Assembly (NCBI GenBank): GCA_025024175.1
Contig: QCXZ01000064.1
Location: 4,898,001-4,962,000 of the forward strand
DNA from: Rhyzopertha dominica
Lineage: Eukaryota; Arthropoda; Insecta; Coleoptera; Bostrichidae
Direction: 5' to 3'
DNA length: 64,000 nt
The translations under genes and the position numbers were made by a program. The notes under the pieces were generated by a model that saw nothing but the letters and a program-made list of their open reading frames with translations, ran no database searches and was not told the DNA's origin. Positions within the stretch are counted from its first letter, which is position 1; every line of letters begins with the position of its first letter. Positions 47,939-60,800 of the stretch are shown here, piece by piece.

Positions 47939-50855
47939 ATGAAGAAAGTTACGGCAGTAATTGTAAGTACCACAAATACGCAATTCATAGAGTGCTAAGA
48001 AAATTTTAAGTGATTTAGTAAATAAATGGGAAAGCATTACCCACGTGCGTGCAAAATTCAACGTAAAAAAATCTATACTGATTGTGTGTACATTGATTAC
48101 CTACTTTATCTTTATACTGTTCTCATATTTTATAGGCCAGGTAGTATTCTGATATTATAGTCTTTGGATATATTTAACATCAATAGTCTTTTATGACTAG
48201 ATACATCCAAGTTTATCTTTCGTTTCTGAACAAAGTTCGATAAACAATATTTACAATTCACCGCTAAAGTTTTCAATTCACACTTAAGATAGTAGTAGTA
48301 CACGTTTGTAGTAAAATAAGGAGGTACAAATATCTCACGAAGCGTATAGGTTGTGTGTTGTATATTAAAGGATTAAATAATTATTACTTTATTCGAAAGT
48401 AGTGCTGCACTCTACAATGCAATTGATGAAGATCGGGAACCAATTGCCAGATCAAGAGTTATCAAAACATTGCAACGTTTTGACGAAACCGGCGGTGTTA
48501 AAAATCGTCAAAAACCAGGACGCCAAAAGATTACTACAAGTTAGGAAAGTAGCTTGAATGTCCTTTTAGATGTGCAAGAGAATATAAAATTCACTTACTA
48601 CAAGAACTGAGCAAAGATGATTTCTATCGTAGGATAGAATTTTGCGAAACTGCTATGGACATGATAGATGAAGATAGAAACATTTAAATTGTATTATGTT
48701 TTCTGATGCAACAAGTTTTTACCTCAAGGGTAATGTGAATAGACTTAATTGCAGATACTGGTCGGACACAAATCCACATTGGTTGGAACAAGTCCACACA
48801 CAACACCCTCAGAAAATGAAAACATTATTGGGCCTTTTTTGTCGATGGAAATTTGAATACGGTCAAGTATTTTCAGCTCTTGCGTGAACACATTATAACA
48901 GCACTTATTCGTCTGTTCTCTAATCGTGAAAATGCTGCGCGTCCTTCTGAACAGATATGGTTTCAGCAAGATAGTGCACCGCGATAGAATGCCCACCATG
49001 TTCCCCTGATCAGACGCCGCTTGATTTTTTTCCTTTGGGGGTGTCTGAAAAATTGTATTTGTGCTCATCGGCCACAAAATGCAGAAGATTTAAAAGGACG
49101 AATCAGGGCAGAAATTCAGAAGTTACCTCCAAATATGCTACAAAGAACATTATAAGTAAAATAAGGAGGTACAAATATCTCACGAAACGTAGGTTGGTGT
49201 TGTATATTAAAGGATTAAATGAATATTACTTTTCTCATCAGTGGCGTCGCCAGGGGTAGGCCAAGGTGGGCGCAGGCCCACCCAGAAAAAGTCCAAGCCC
49301 ACCCTGGTGCCCACCCAAAAAAAATCGGCATTTGAAACTGCAATGTCATACCTCTTTTTTTTTCAAAGGAATACTAGTATTGTGACTATTGTGAGTCCTC
49401 TCCAGAGTGCCCCTTCAGATTTTAGAGTGCCCACTGTTTCTCATGTTATATGGATAGATAAATATCTCTTTTTTAACGGAACATCATATTCTTCTTATCA
49501 CCCTTTCTACTATCATGTTGTTGGTAACTGCTACCAAGGATCTTTAAAAAATTTACATTTCCACTATCTAACTTAGACCACTTCCAAAGCCTACCACTCG
49601 ATGCTTAGCCGATTCGAAAATGAACACTTTTTTCGCTGAATTTTTAATCTGATAGTATACCCAGGATTTTCTGCCGCTTTCGAAATTTGGAACACAAAAC
49701 TCCAAAACTCGAGATAACGAGATAATGTTTTTTAGCTCTAAAATCCAAATATATCCACAGAAATGAGCTAGGACACTTAGCGATTTCCGTTTTGATTTTT
49801 TCCGTAAAACTCAATAGTTCAGGAAGATGCCCATAGCGTCGGCATCTGACAATATAGGTGTTTCAAAATCGTGACCCTAGTAGAGAACTGAACAATCTTT
49901 CTAATTCTTTTAACCGCAATTCACTACGACTAGCTGTTGTTTTTTCATGATTTTTTAAATAGAAATTAACCAACAAGTGAATTATTACATAATGGCATCC
50001 ATAAATCGTACGAAATTGCAGAAGAACGTATTAATGTAACATCTGAGAAAAGTAGATTATTCCTTTAAAAGAGAGTTGCGAAAACCGTATACGATATTAG
50101 TGCTTTCGTTTCAGAGATGGCGGTAAACACTGCAAAACTGAAATTTTGCACGAAATACGAAATAACTCTGGAATGGCCATACATATAGACCAAATGTAAT
50201 ATCAACAAACTGTCATCTATTTTCAGTGTGAAATTCAAAAATGCAATAATAATATGTTCCATTTAAAATGGTCTGTGTTTCCTATAACATTCGGCATATT
50301 TTTGTTAGCTTAGTATATGACAAATGAGTATGATGTGTGATCTGAATATTCATTTGAATATATTTCCTCAAAAATTCAAGAGACAAAACACTCACTCACA
50401 ACTAAAGTTAAAACGTACCTACTCATACTACCATACTTTGTAGGCATGTATTATATAATACAGGAATATTGTTTGATTTATTAAGTAGAACAACTTCAAG
50501 TTTTTCTACATCCAAAGCAAGTTTCTTCAGATCCTCTTAAAGAACACACATTTTTCCAAACTTTTAATGATTTAATTTTTATTACAGATTTTAGCCATAA
50601 TTTCGGCTGCTATGGCAACATCAAGTATTGCACCTGCACCAAGAGCACCTCATTTTCAATATTTTGAAAGGTAAGGTACTTCGATGAAGTAATTTGAAGT
50701 GTATTAAATCAACTGATTTACAATGTTTCCTTTTTAGGCCGAAATACAGATATCCCTATTACGACGAAAATGGCGTGGGCAGACTGCTGTATGGTTATGG
50801 TGATGACAAATTGTATCAGTATAAATCGTTTTCCCCACTAGAAGGAATACATTGA
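47939..50855 (+). CDS. Small secreted protein, three exons, 74 aa
   Basis: Exons 47939-47962, 50588-50670 and 50738-50855, with GTAAGT and GTAAGG donors and pyrimidine-rich acceptors; total 225 bp, open to TGA. The product starts MKKVTAVI and continues with a hydrophobic core ending in AAMATSS, a clear signal peptide. The mature part is about 52 residues: a Pro/Ala start (APAPRAPHF), then a Tyr-rich stretch (YRYPYYDENGVG), LLYGYGDD and a C-terminus of FSPLEGIH. There is no Cys, so no disulphide fold, and no classic dibasic amidation site. AATAAA sits about 80 bp after the stop. Intron 1 (2.6 kb) holds a mariner remnant flanked by direct repeats and one end of a hAT-like element. I do not recognise the family; a peptide, a cuticle-associated or another secreted role are all open. 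Confidence 0.75.
48311..49236 (+). mobile_element. Mariner remnant flanked by 78-bp direct repeats
   Basis: The interior (about 48391-49155) is a decayed copy of the same transposase: NPIDEDREPIAR-like start, a stop in place of a Glu codon near 48542, then FSDATSFYLKG, NCRYWSDTNPHWLEQ, WFQQDSAPR and PDQTPLDFF. AGTAAAATAAGGAGGTACAA starts a block of about 78 bp at 48311 that recurs at 49157 with few changes. Terminal inverted repeats are missing. In intron 1 of the gene at 47939. Confidence 0.8.
49239..49340 (+). mobile_element. One end of a hAT-type element
   Basis: CAGTGGCGTCGCCAGGGG is a typical hAT terminal sequence. Purine/C-rich sequence follows (GCCCACCC repeated). I could not find the matching right terminus, so extent is unknown. 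Confidence 0.5.
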
Positions 50856-53170
50856 AATGTGACGATTTGTGTTTGAGTTTCGTAGAGTATCACATATTGA
50901 ACTAAGTCATAGAAGTGTAATAAACTTTAACAATAAATACATCTACAAAGTTCTGTTTTCCCATCGTAATTTTTATTTTTGCCATTTCATACCAGTCTGT
51001 GATTCAACACCTTTTTTTCGCCATTAACATACAAACAACGGCATAAATGCTTTGGCATATTTTTTCCAAACAAGTTATTCTATACTATATACATATTTGA
51101 TATATTTAACCTTCTTGAAGATGATTTCACCATTTTAGGTCTATTATATATTATATTGCTAAGTACCTACCTCTGACAGATCCTAGGATATCAATGTTGT
51201 TGGGTAGATAAAATAATTATTTTACTTTCTTTGTACCATTTTTAAAACAACAAAAAAAATACTGTCCATAATACATGTCTAAGTGATTTTTTTTATGGTG
51301 AAAGGAAAGCAGCTCATTAAGAAAACGCAACTGAAACCTCCACCAAAACACTTGTATCCCATAGCTTTAAGGGTGGTAATAGTGGAGAGTTGTTAATTTG
51401 TCTGAGAATTGACCTTATCAAACAATTCTAGTACAATTTTTTCAAATTTCTGGAAGACAAGGAAAAATTAATAATTTTTCGAAACTACTTAACATGTACT
51501 GCAGAAATACAACAGATTTCTTTATTAACATATTTATTCATTACAACAGATTAATAAAGTATAAATACTTAAAATATAAAACCTTACTAACGAAATCAGA
51601 GTATTACACATTACGGTTACAACGCTACCAACAGATAAATATATCTATACAAAATTGACATTAGTCTCTAATGAGTGAAATTAGAAGACCTACATAAACT
51701 TTCAGAATCATCAAAAACATTTTTAGACTTATTATTTGTTACCAACTAGTAAATTAAAGTTTTGCAATTAAATTGAGCAATAAAATAGAAATATCAAAAA
51801 TTTAATTAACATCGGTGGCAAAAATTACACTTACAAAATAATGTGGCACTTTCCAACATGTCTCCACTTACGACCTTCTCGAACAATTTAGCAACAAGTA
51901 ACTTGCTACAGCTGAACAACTGCAAGACAGAATTGAGGTAATAAGAGGACAGAGACAGCTGTCATCACAATTAGTTGAAATTTGAAAAAAGAGCCAATAT
52001 TAACCCAAAACAAAATATTTCCCAAGATCTACTTTTATATCAAGAAATACTATCACAACCAAGGCGTCTAACACTGTTTTTTTTTTTTATAGTAGGCAGT
52101 ATACTTGGTAAAATAAATCAACAGGATAACTATTTGCTTCCTACTATAGCTATAATGCAAGTTATAAATATAAAAACGACGCATGAAATTAATTAACTAA
52201 TAATACGGTCTGATTGCTTACTATTGTGGCATAATATCAATATTTTCCATTTATTCATATCAAAACTGCAGATGGACATAACAATTAAAGAGCACATTTA
52301 AAACTTAACGCTATGTTGTACTACGTATGTCTTTTCCCTTTCATTCTTGGTACATATGAATTTTGAGGATATGCAGTTCTGTGTTGCAGGTCAATATTTC
52401 TTTTAGTATTGAGACAAGTGTTAAAGAATATGGGATGTTTCACAGTAAAAAAAAACTGAAGATGATGAATCCAAAACAGGTGCACTTTAACTCAAGTTAA
52501 AATTAAATATAAATAAAGAGAATGTAAATTTTTCATTAAATTCTTACATTTGTCAAACTAAATGTTATTATTTTGTCGTTTAAATCGTTTTTTAGATATT
52601 ACAAACAGATAAAGGCAAAATAAAATTAGTTTTTATTGTTTACTGACATAAGACAAGTTCCATTGAGCTTTTGTAATAAAATCCATATAAATTTCTTTTC
52701 TTCTCTCGCAAAAACAGTTCACTCACAGCCAATTTAGCACCTAGAAGACAAATTTAAAAGTGAAATTTTTCTACATGTCATTTTTTATTTACTTTAGCTA
52801 ATAATACCCTTAAACTCTGTTGAAGATCTGGAGTTTTGACTTTATCCAGTGAGCTAAAAAATACCTTGCATCTGTTGAATGTTACACAGAAAATAAAAAA
52901 CCAATTACTACACATTATATGATCCTGTTCTTCTAGTTTTAGGTAATCTGAAACCATCTTCATTATTTATCATTATTCTTACTCCACTACAGATTTGTTT
53001 AAACTTATGATATAAAAGCAAAATAAAGAAATTTTATTACTGATTTAATTAATAAATGACCATTATGAAACTCCCAATATTCCTTAACCATGTACTATTT
53101 TTAACATTCATTTATCAATAAGATGTTTCAATTCAATCCTAAATTTAACCAAAGTATCCCAACAATACCT
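50856..53170. other. Convergent intergenic region, nothing recognised
   Basis: Lies between the 3' ends of the gene at 47939-50855 and RIC1. It contains AATAAA at 50934 (plus) and TTTATT near 53033 (AATAAA for RIC1). No exon or known repeat seen. Confidence 0.45.
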
Positions 53171-56100
53171 TTAAGATACGCTGCAACCCGTACTTTCAGG
53201 AAGGACTGTGCTCTCAATTCTCTCTTCAGCGTTGTCACTTATGTTCCCCCCCACTTCAGTTTCTCGTTGCTTATTGTCACCCGAATTACTACCACTGTTC
53301 ACTCTGTCCTTGTTGCTCCCACTCTGACTAGAACTGTCCTGATTTGTACTCGACTTGCGTGACCTGGGCACAGGTGTGACCAGTTTCTTTAAGGATGCTG
53401 ATACGGCTTGCTGATGCTGGATGATTTGTTGGTGTTGGATTTTCGTGGCCAGGATTTTCGATAGGACGGATGCCTGATTCTGTATTGCTAGCATGAAGGA
53501 CTTATAACCTAAGCTGGAAGAAAGAAAGGAAGAAACGGATAAGAGAAGCACAACTCCCAGACTATACCGGCTCATGAAGATTTATAAACCTGGACATTCA
53601 ATCAATCCTGTCACATCGTTTGTCAATTCCCCAGTTTCTCAACAGGTGGAATTTTCATATCGATTTTAGGCTTGAACAACAAATACTCAGCTATCAATAG
53701 CCTGGATTTAACCTCTATAATCAACAACATTCAAGTGCTCCCAAATTAATTTCTGGTTAGCTTTGATGTTAGTAACCAACATTTCGAGCATTTGTTACAT
53801 TAAAGTTATTGAATAAACATTTTACAAAAAAGATATTTCTTTTACAGTTTCAACTCAATTAAAGCAAATGAAATTTATGTCAAAATTTATGAATTCCTAC
53901 AGTTTGCTTCGTTTTTTAAGATGAAAAAAAAAAATCTATGTTCCTTTGTAAATGTATTTTGGATTACATTTTCCATCTTGTCAGGCTTATTCATTTGAGA
54001 AACAAGTAATATAGTCTATACAATAATGAATGGAACAAAATTATTTATGAGCATGACATGAAAAGAAAAATAGTAGGTGATGCTATTAGTAGTTTCAGAT
54101 TTTGTATAAACTTAAAAAGAAGGAATAAAAAAATTTGTAAAACCATAAATGTCTGAAGGCAAAAGTAAAATATTATACCGTGATGAATGAAACTTACCAT
54201 TCTGTATGAGTCCAGTAATGCAGTAACTGTAAACCCTGCCTTAATCGTGTGACGGCTTCTATGGACTGATCCGCAGATTTGGCAGCATTAATTGTTCTGA
54301 GTACCGCCAAAGCGTCTCTAAGAAGGACGGATATCAGAAGCGTCCACTCCAAGCAACCCGCTTCCATGAACAACTGCAATAAGTACCTGAAAAACGTAAA
54401 ACTTCTGTTGCACACAAGGGAGTTCCACAAGGCTCCATTTGAGGTCCCATATTGTTTTATTATATATACATATTTTTGGGGGAGGGAGGGATTGGTTAGT
54501 TCGTGGAGTTGGAGTTTTACAGTGTCTTAAAAGAGAGCATAGCATCTTTAATTTAAAAATAGGTATTTTCATTTTAGTGGTACTTCTGCAAATCAAGATC
54601 ATTTTAACCGGGCAAAAAATTTAAAACTTCTGTTGCATACAAGGGAGTTACACAAGGCTCCGTTGTAGCATCATATTGTTTCATTACAAACAATTTTTTT
54701 TGGAATTGTTTGGTACGTGATTATTATAATATAAAAAAGGAATAAGAAAGTTGATGTTAAAATTTTTTAGTCTTAAAAGAGAGCATAGCATATGAAAATA
54801 TTTTCAATTTAGTGGTACTTCCGTAAGTACATGATGTCAATACCATTTTAATCTGGCAAAAAGCTCAAAACTTCTGTTACAAACAGGGAGTCCGCCAAGG
54901 CTCCATTTGAGGCCCCATATTGTTTTCACACAAGTTTTTTTATGGATTGTTTAGTTTACTATTATTTAACATACAGAAGGAATACAAAAGTTTACAAAAC
55001 ATCAAATATGATACCTTTCCTATAAAATAAAAACGTGGTATCAGGAAAAAGTTTTTATATTTGTTATTCACTTAACTCCACAATTTTGTGTTAATTTTTG
55101 GCATTTTCACGATCATGCCACACAATTTTCCCTCTTACCTCAACTGGACTTCAGATCTATGCGACCCCTTCTTCCCGGCATTCGAAAGCTGTTCGAGCAA
55201 CTGCGACGAGGGCACTTCCCAGTTCTCGCTGCCCGAAGTGCTCAAAAATTCCCGATCGTCGCCGAAAACCGAACTCACTGTACTCAGCACTGATTCGTCA
55301 GGTGCATGCGGCCTCGCGGGCGCATCGCCCATTTTAATACTCGAACTCCGTTCCAGGTTGACGCTGAACGATCCGCGAGGACTGTACGCGTTGAGTTTGG
55401 GCTGGAATTTTTCTGATCTCTGCTGTTCGAACGTGTGGGTACTGTTGAAGTAGACGTCTTTTTGGCTTTCAATGTCCGCATGTGAAATTTCGCTGGCTTC
55501 GGTTTCAGCTATTCGACTCGACAGTTCTAAGGTGTTTATTGGAGTTATTAAGCCGGTATATGGGAATCCAGGTAAACTGGTATAGCCGCTATCACCAATC
55601 CGACTAGATGTTTCCATTTTACCAGGGACATCGATGTGGAGAGCCTTGAGGCGGTCTTCTACTGGTGTTTCCGGCTGATCTGTATCAAAGGATTACAAAA
55701 CTAAGAAACTATAATCATGAGTTGACAAACAAATAATAAGGGTCTCAACAAATTGTTCACTTTTGCAGTTTTCAAGAAATATGATGACACTACATATTCA
55801 AGGAAAAAAAATGTGTTTTTGTGTAGGTATATAACGGATTTCTATGGACTGACATTTATTTATTAGAAGAAAAGGTAAGGTTTCACAAAAATTAAATATC
55901 ATGTTAAATACGGAATATAAATAATCTTCCTAAAGAAATACTCGTATTACCATTATTGTCTGGTGGTATATACAAACTCGAAGGATTCCACAACTAACTC
56001 GATCAATCAGTTCTGCTGAAGTGGGTTATCAAGATAATATTTATTTAGGTCTTCAGGATCATAAAAATCATCCTGAAATTTATTTTACGGCTTAAGGTTT

Positions 56101-57777
56101 ACATCTAATGATTTCAGACCATTCTATATACTATTACGGATATTTCCTGCAATAATATAAGCACGTTTTTCACATATAATTGCAGAATTCACCATATTTC
56201 GCAGGGACTTATAATAGTTAAAGCTACCATGTTTTTTTCCAGAATTTCTCATACCTAACTGTTAATGAAAAAACGAAATTAAACCATCATAACAAAAGTA
56301 ACAGTCAAAGCAGTATAAAATACCTGAACCATTTGATCCTCCTGGAACATCCGAAGCAACTGGATACGGCCAACTAAAATCTTCATGGAGCTGTTTCAAC
56401 GCAGTCACGAAATCATCTATTCTAGCCACCCTTTCCCTCTCTTTGCCCAACCAAGCGACCAAGTGAAAGTCCAAATGAGCAGCGAAGTAACCTAAATCCA
56501 CGAGGCGACGTGCCGATAGCAGCCTTCTGGCATGGCGTTGGAGCATGACGTCAATGAAGAACTCACCCGCACTGTTGCCATTGTTACCACCAGACCTATG
56601 AGAGAATTAAAAAGATCAAAATTGCCATCAGAATTTTTAAGTATTACACTTTCAAAATGATGATGTTTTAACTTTTATTTAAGTTTATCTGAAGGTCCTC
56701 TGTTTTGTATTTAAATAGAGTGATCCAAAGAATTTCGAATACGTTTTGTCATGTGTCAAGAGTCAATTTAACTTAATCTCACTTCCGAGTTTTCCCATCA
56801 ATGAAATAGTTTTGAAATACACATATGAGATAGTTCAAACATAAAAAAACTCTTTTGTAATGTCATATTAACAATATTAAAATGTAATGTTTTGAAGCAA
56901 TTTCAAAACTCATTTAATCTTATTGCAGAAGGAACCAAAATTAAAAATTCAGTTGCCTATACATAATATGAGAAAGGAAAAGGAAGACTCAGATCTTTTC
57001 CTCTTGTAAATGTTGAGGCAATATGTTCGTATAAATTTTTAACCATTCATTTTTAGCTCCTTGCAGTATTACATTCTTTAAGCTAATGGTGGTATATTAT
57101 TTTTATTAGAAAACAAATTCTAAGACCTTCAGTGACAATGCAATATATTAGTAGGTGACAAAGCGAACTACTTTCTCTAATAGAAAGGGACCTATAAAAC
57201 TAACCCGAATTGACAGTAAGCACAAATGGTTTCTACAAGCTAGCAAGAAGTGACACATTATGGGATTTTTATATTTCTTACTAAATAATTTGCAAGAAAT
57301 ATTTCCTAGACCTATGTTGTGCCCACCTAGGTCACTTAACTTAACACCAGTTGACTTTTTCCCGGGAATGTGTAGAAAATAACATTTACATTAGTAAATA
57401 AGACGTGTCTATGTTATATATAGCAATAAACTTTAGAGGACATCTACAGTAAATGGCAAAATATTTGTTAATAAGCTTAAAACGCCAATTCTTTATCACT
57501 GCCACATTTCTACACTGCCTTGTTTACAAAGTCTTTTACCTACAATGTGATTGAGTTGTATATTGGCTGCATAGAATGGTTGATATTATGGTATTACCTT
57601 TCATATAAAATATTATTGTCATATTATATACTTACTATACATATTATATATAATTTCTCTACGGTTAATATCATTACTTGATAAAATGATTTTGTTTTTA
57701 GCGTTATTAGGGTTAAGGGTTAAGTATTAAGTATCGAAAGCTAGACTTCACCCAATATTGCTGCTGCATAATAAAGA

Positions 57778-57808
<31 letters not shown>

Positions 57809-60800
57809 TGTATAACTTTGTTAGTTTACTCTTTGCATGCTGTGATCATCCAATAAAGCTATGATCAGAAAAAACAATATTTTAACAGTCATAATCAACT
57901 GTGACCACTTTAAAATAAAAAAGTAAAGCGATTTTTAAAACAAAAGGCACCATGATATTATGTTTAGCTTTAGATTTACATGATTTTTTTAAGATATAGT
58001 TTTTAACACTTCAGTTGCTATTTGTAAAGAGAACTAAATAAACAGTATAAAAAAATTATGAAAAATGTTTTACTAGAGCAGATGTGTGATAACACATTTA
58101 TACTAAACAGTATGAATTAATTTTTGCAGTTGCCTCTACCAGCATATTCTCAAAAATTCAATAGACATAACCAGACTACCACAAAATTATAAATTTACTC
58201 ACTTGCTTTCAACTTTATTCGAGGTTCCAGTACTTGTAGTAGATCTCTTACGCTTCGTATTGGGTGATTCGGATATGGTGTTGGCGTTAATGTTCCCACT
58301 GACCCGTGCTTCCGGTATCTTAGGAGACACAGTCGTGCTGTAACTCCTAACTCTCGGCCCCTGTACATTACCCAAGATAAGAGATATGTCTTCAGCATTG
58401 GGGGTAACAGGTGCTGTCTGTTGGGTAAGACCCAATTTTGGTTGCAGGGTGAAAGAAGTCCTCGGAGATTCCGCATCATTTGGATCTATAATAGGAAGAG
58501 CACGGGAAGGGTTAAACACAGTCTCGAATTGTTACTATGTGTGAGTTACCTATTGCTCTGAGAAAACGGACGAGATCTTTTGCTAATTCCCATTTGAACT
58601 GTTCTAAAGCGGTGTCCAGCAGTATTGTGGCGAGATGTCTACTAACTGATGAAGTTTCCAGATTCTGTAAAAAAAATTGTTGTCTCATACTGTTTCCAGC
58701 CTATAATATTTACTGAACTGTTTTTATTTAAGTGAGAAGTAAAAAAACTAAAAGTCATGTGAGTCCATCTGACAGTTTCATTGTAAAGCATACTGTTAAC
58801 TGATATGCTTCTAAACTGTGTATCTCCATTAATAACAAAGATATTGGCATGCATCAAAAAAGAAAATGTTCAGGAAAGATGGGACTAGAGTTTAATTCCA
58901 AGTGACATCTGCAGCCATAGCTGGTGCATCTCTTGGAAAATTGTAAATTGCGCAGGAAAAAAGCATCCTCGTTTAAACACCCTATAGATACTAAAGACTA
59001 ATATTTGAATGAAAATGGGGTTGTAGCCCTCGATCACAAATCGTTATTGCAACACATTTGTAGGTTTTCCTAGATCCAATGAAGTGAGATACTAGCAACA
59101 AAAAAATATTTCTAATGTTATATTGTCTTATTTTCGCCCTCTAAAGTTTTCCGCCAAATTCAAATATTGCTAGCAATGTCACTTGACCCGGCTAGAGTGG
59201 GGGAGTGTGGTGGGATCGCATTTTGCCACGGTAAACCTACCGTGATTTCGCGTTTTACTCATAGAAGACACATCTGGTCAGTGTTGCCAACATAGCAGAT
59301 AAAATTCCCGCCCAACAGAAAAATATACGTTTTAGGGGTTAGCGGATATTTTAACGGAATAAGAAAGTCTTTAATTAGTATTAAATGTTTCACTTTAGCG
59401 TATAAATATGGGAAGCTTAGATATGAAGTATCTACAATCGATTTATTTATGCTAGGTGACTCGATGATTACTGTATTCCTTGCCTGGGAAATATTATAAT
59501 TCCTGCTTTTTTTACCTACCAATCCAAAATTTTACCAACGTCTCACTAGTGCTTGCGTGTTTCACGTTGCAGCTCAGATTGTCAAATAACGCAGATATTA
59601 TTATCTTAAACCAAGTAAAAAGCAACGAAACATATTTCTGGAAGGAACACGATGAGCTCGACAACGAAATTTTTAACGTTATANCATAATATGTAGAAAA
59701 ATAATAATTATTTATGTAAAATAAATAATAAATCCCCTTNTATATCAACAGATTACCCTGTCTTAAAAATTTTCGCGGGTTCGATACGCCAATCTAGCGG
59801 AATTTCTAACAGCCCCAGTGGCATCACTGTACANATAGANAGATGATCTGTTTGTTTACATTTNCGTTTGGCTTGGTTTTTCGAGGAGGATTTATATTTT
59901 TGCCTCTAGTTTCTTTAACACAACTGTTAGCTGTTAGTGCATCACACCACAATTTTCGTCTTGATTTTTCTTCGGGTACAATTAAAAATTTCTTCTCTAG
60001 AGCAACAATACTAGTATTTGTGCATGTTGGCACAAAACATTTCCTTTCAGCAGCCATTTCGTCCGCATTTTGAACGATATAATCGTGATCGATAAACAAA
60101 AGCAAACAACACGAGCATTACTGAGAGGTTATGAATGACGCTCGTCGGCAGTGGACAGCGAAAAACATGCATAGGCAACTGGAACGCTGAAAATTATTGT
60201 GCTCTGGCAACAACANNCNGCTGCTGCCAATCACAAGCGGCAGGGTCAACCTACGTCACACATTCAAATATTTAAACTTTACCATATTTTTACGTTTATC
60301 TAAGCGCTTTGGAAAATAAATGAATACACAGGGGTCTATTATTTTTTATGTAGATTCATATTCTGCAATAAAAAAATATGGTCTACAGCCCCATTTTAAA
60401 AACAGGGATTAATGCTAAATGAACTAGCACAATTTACGGCAGATCTGTAAGTATAACACTTATTTTAAAAAAAGGAACTAGTTTTTTCTACTCACCTGTA
60501 ATATTATGAGGTATGATGAGGCAGTATCTAACTGCCTTTTAAGCATGCATTCTTGAAATAAATCCTTAGGTTTGCCAGCCACAGAAAACAAGTAGGGCCA
60601 CAGGGCTATCTCTGTCTTTCTTGCACACTGTACAACCGTTTGCAGATACACAGGGAATTCCATAATAAATTCTATTACACTTGGCAACTGAGCATCGGGT
60701 ATGGGTTCCTTACTTGTGGCTTCTTCCTCCAAAACCTGAATATTTTTTAGTTCTTGAATAAAGCTGTTACAATCGACATCCATAATAAGAATGAATTGTG

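Noticed and set aside
53514..53575. N-terminal [16 protein letters not shown] as a signal peptide of a separate secreted protein
   Set aside because: This is the antisense pyrimidine tract of an intron. The acceptor at 53514-53515 joins the following LGYK codons to the RIC1 C-terminal exon.
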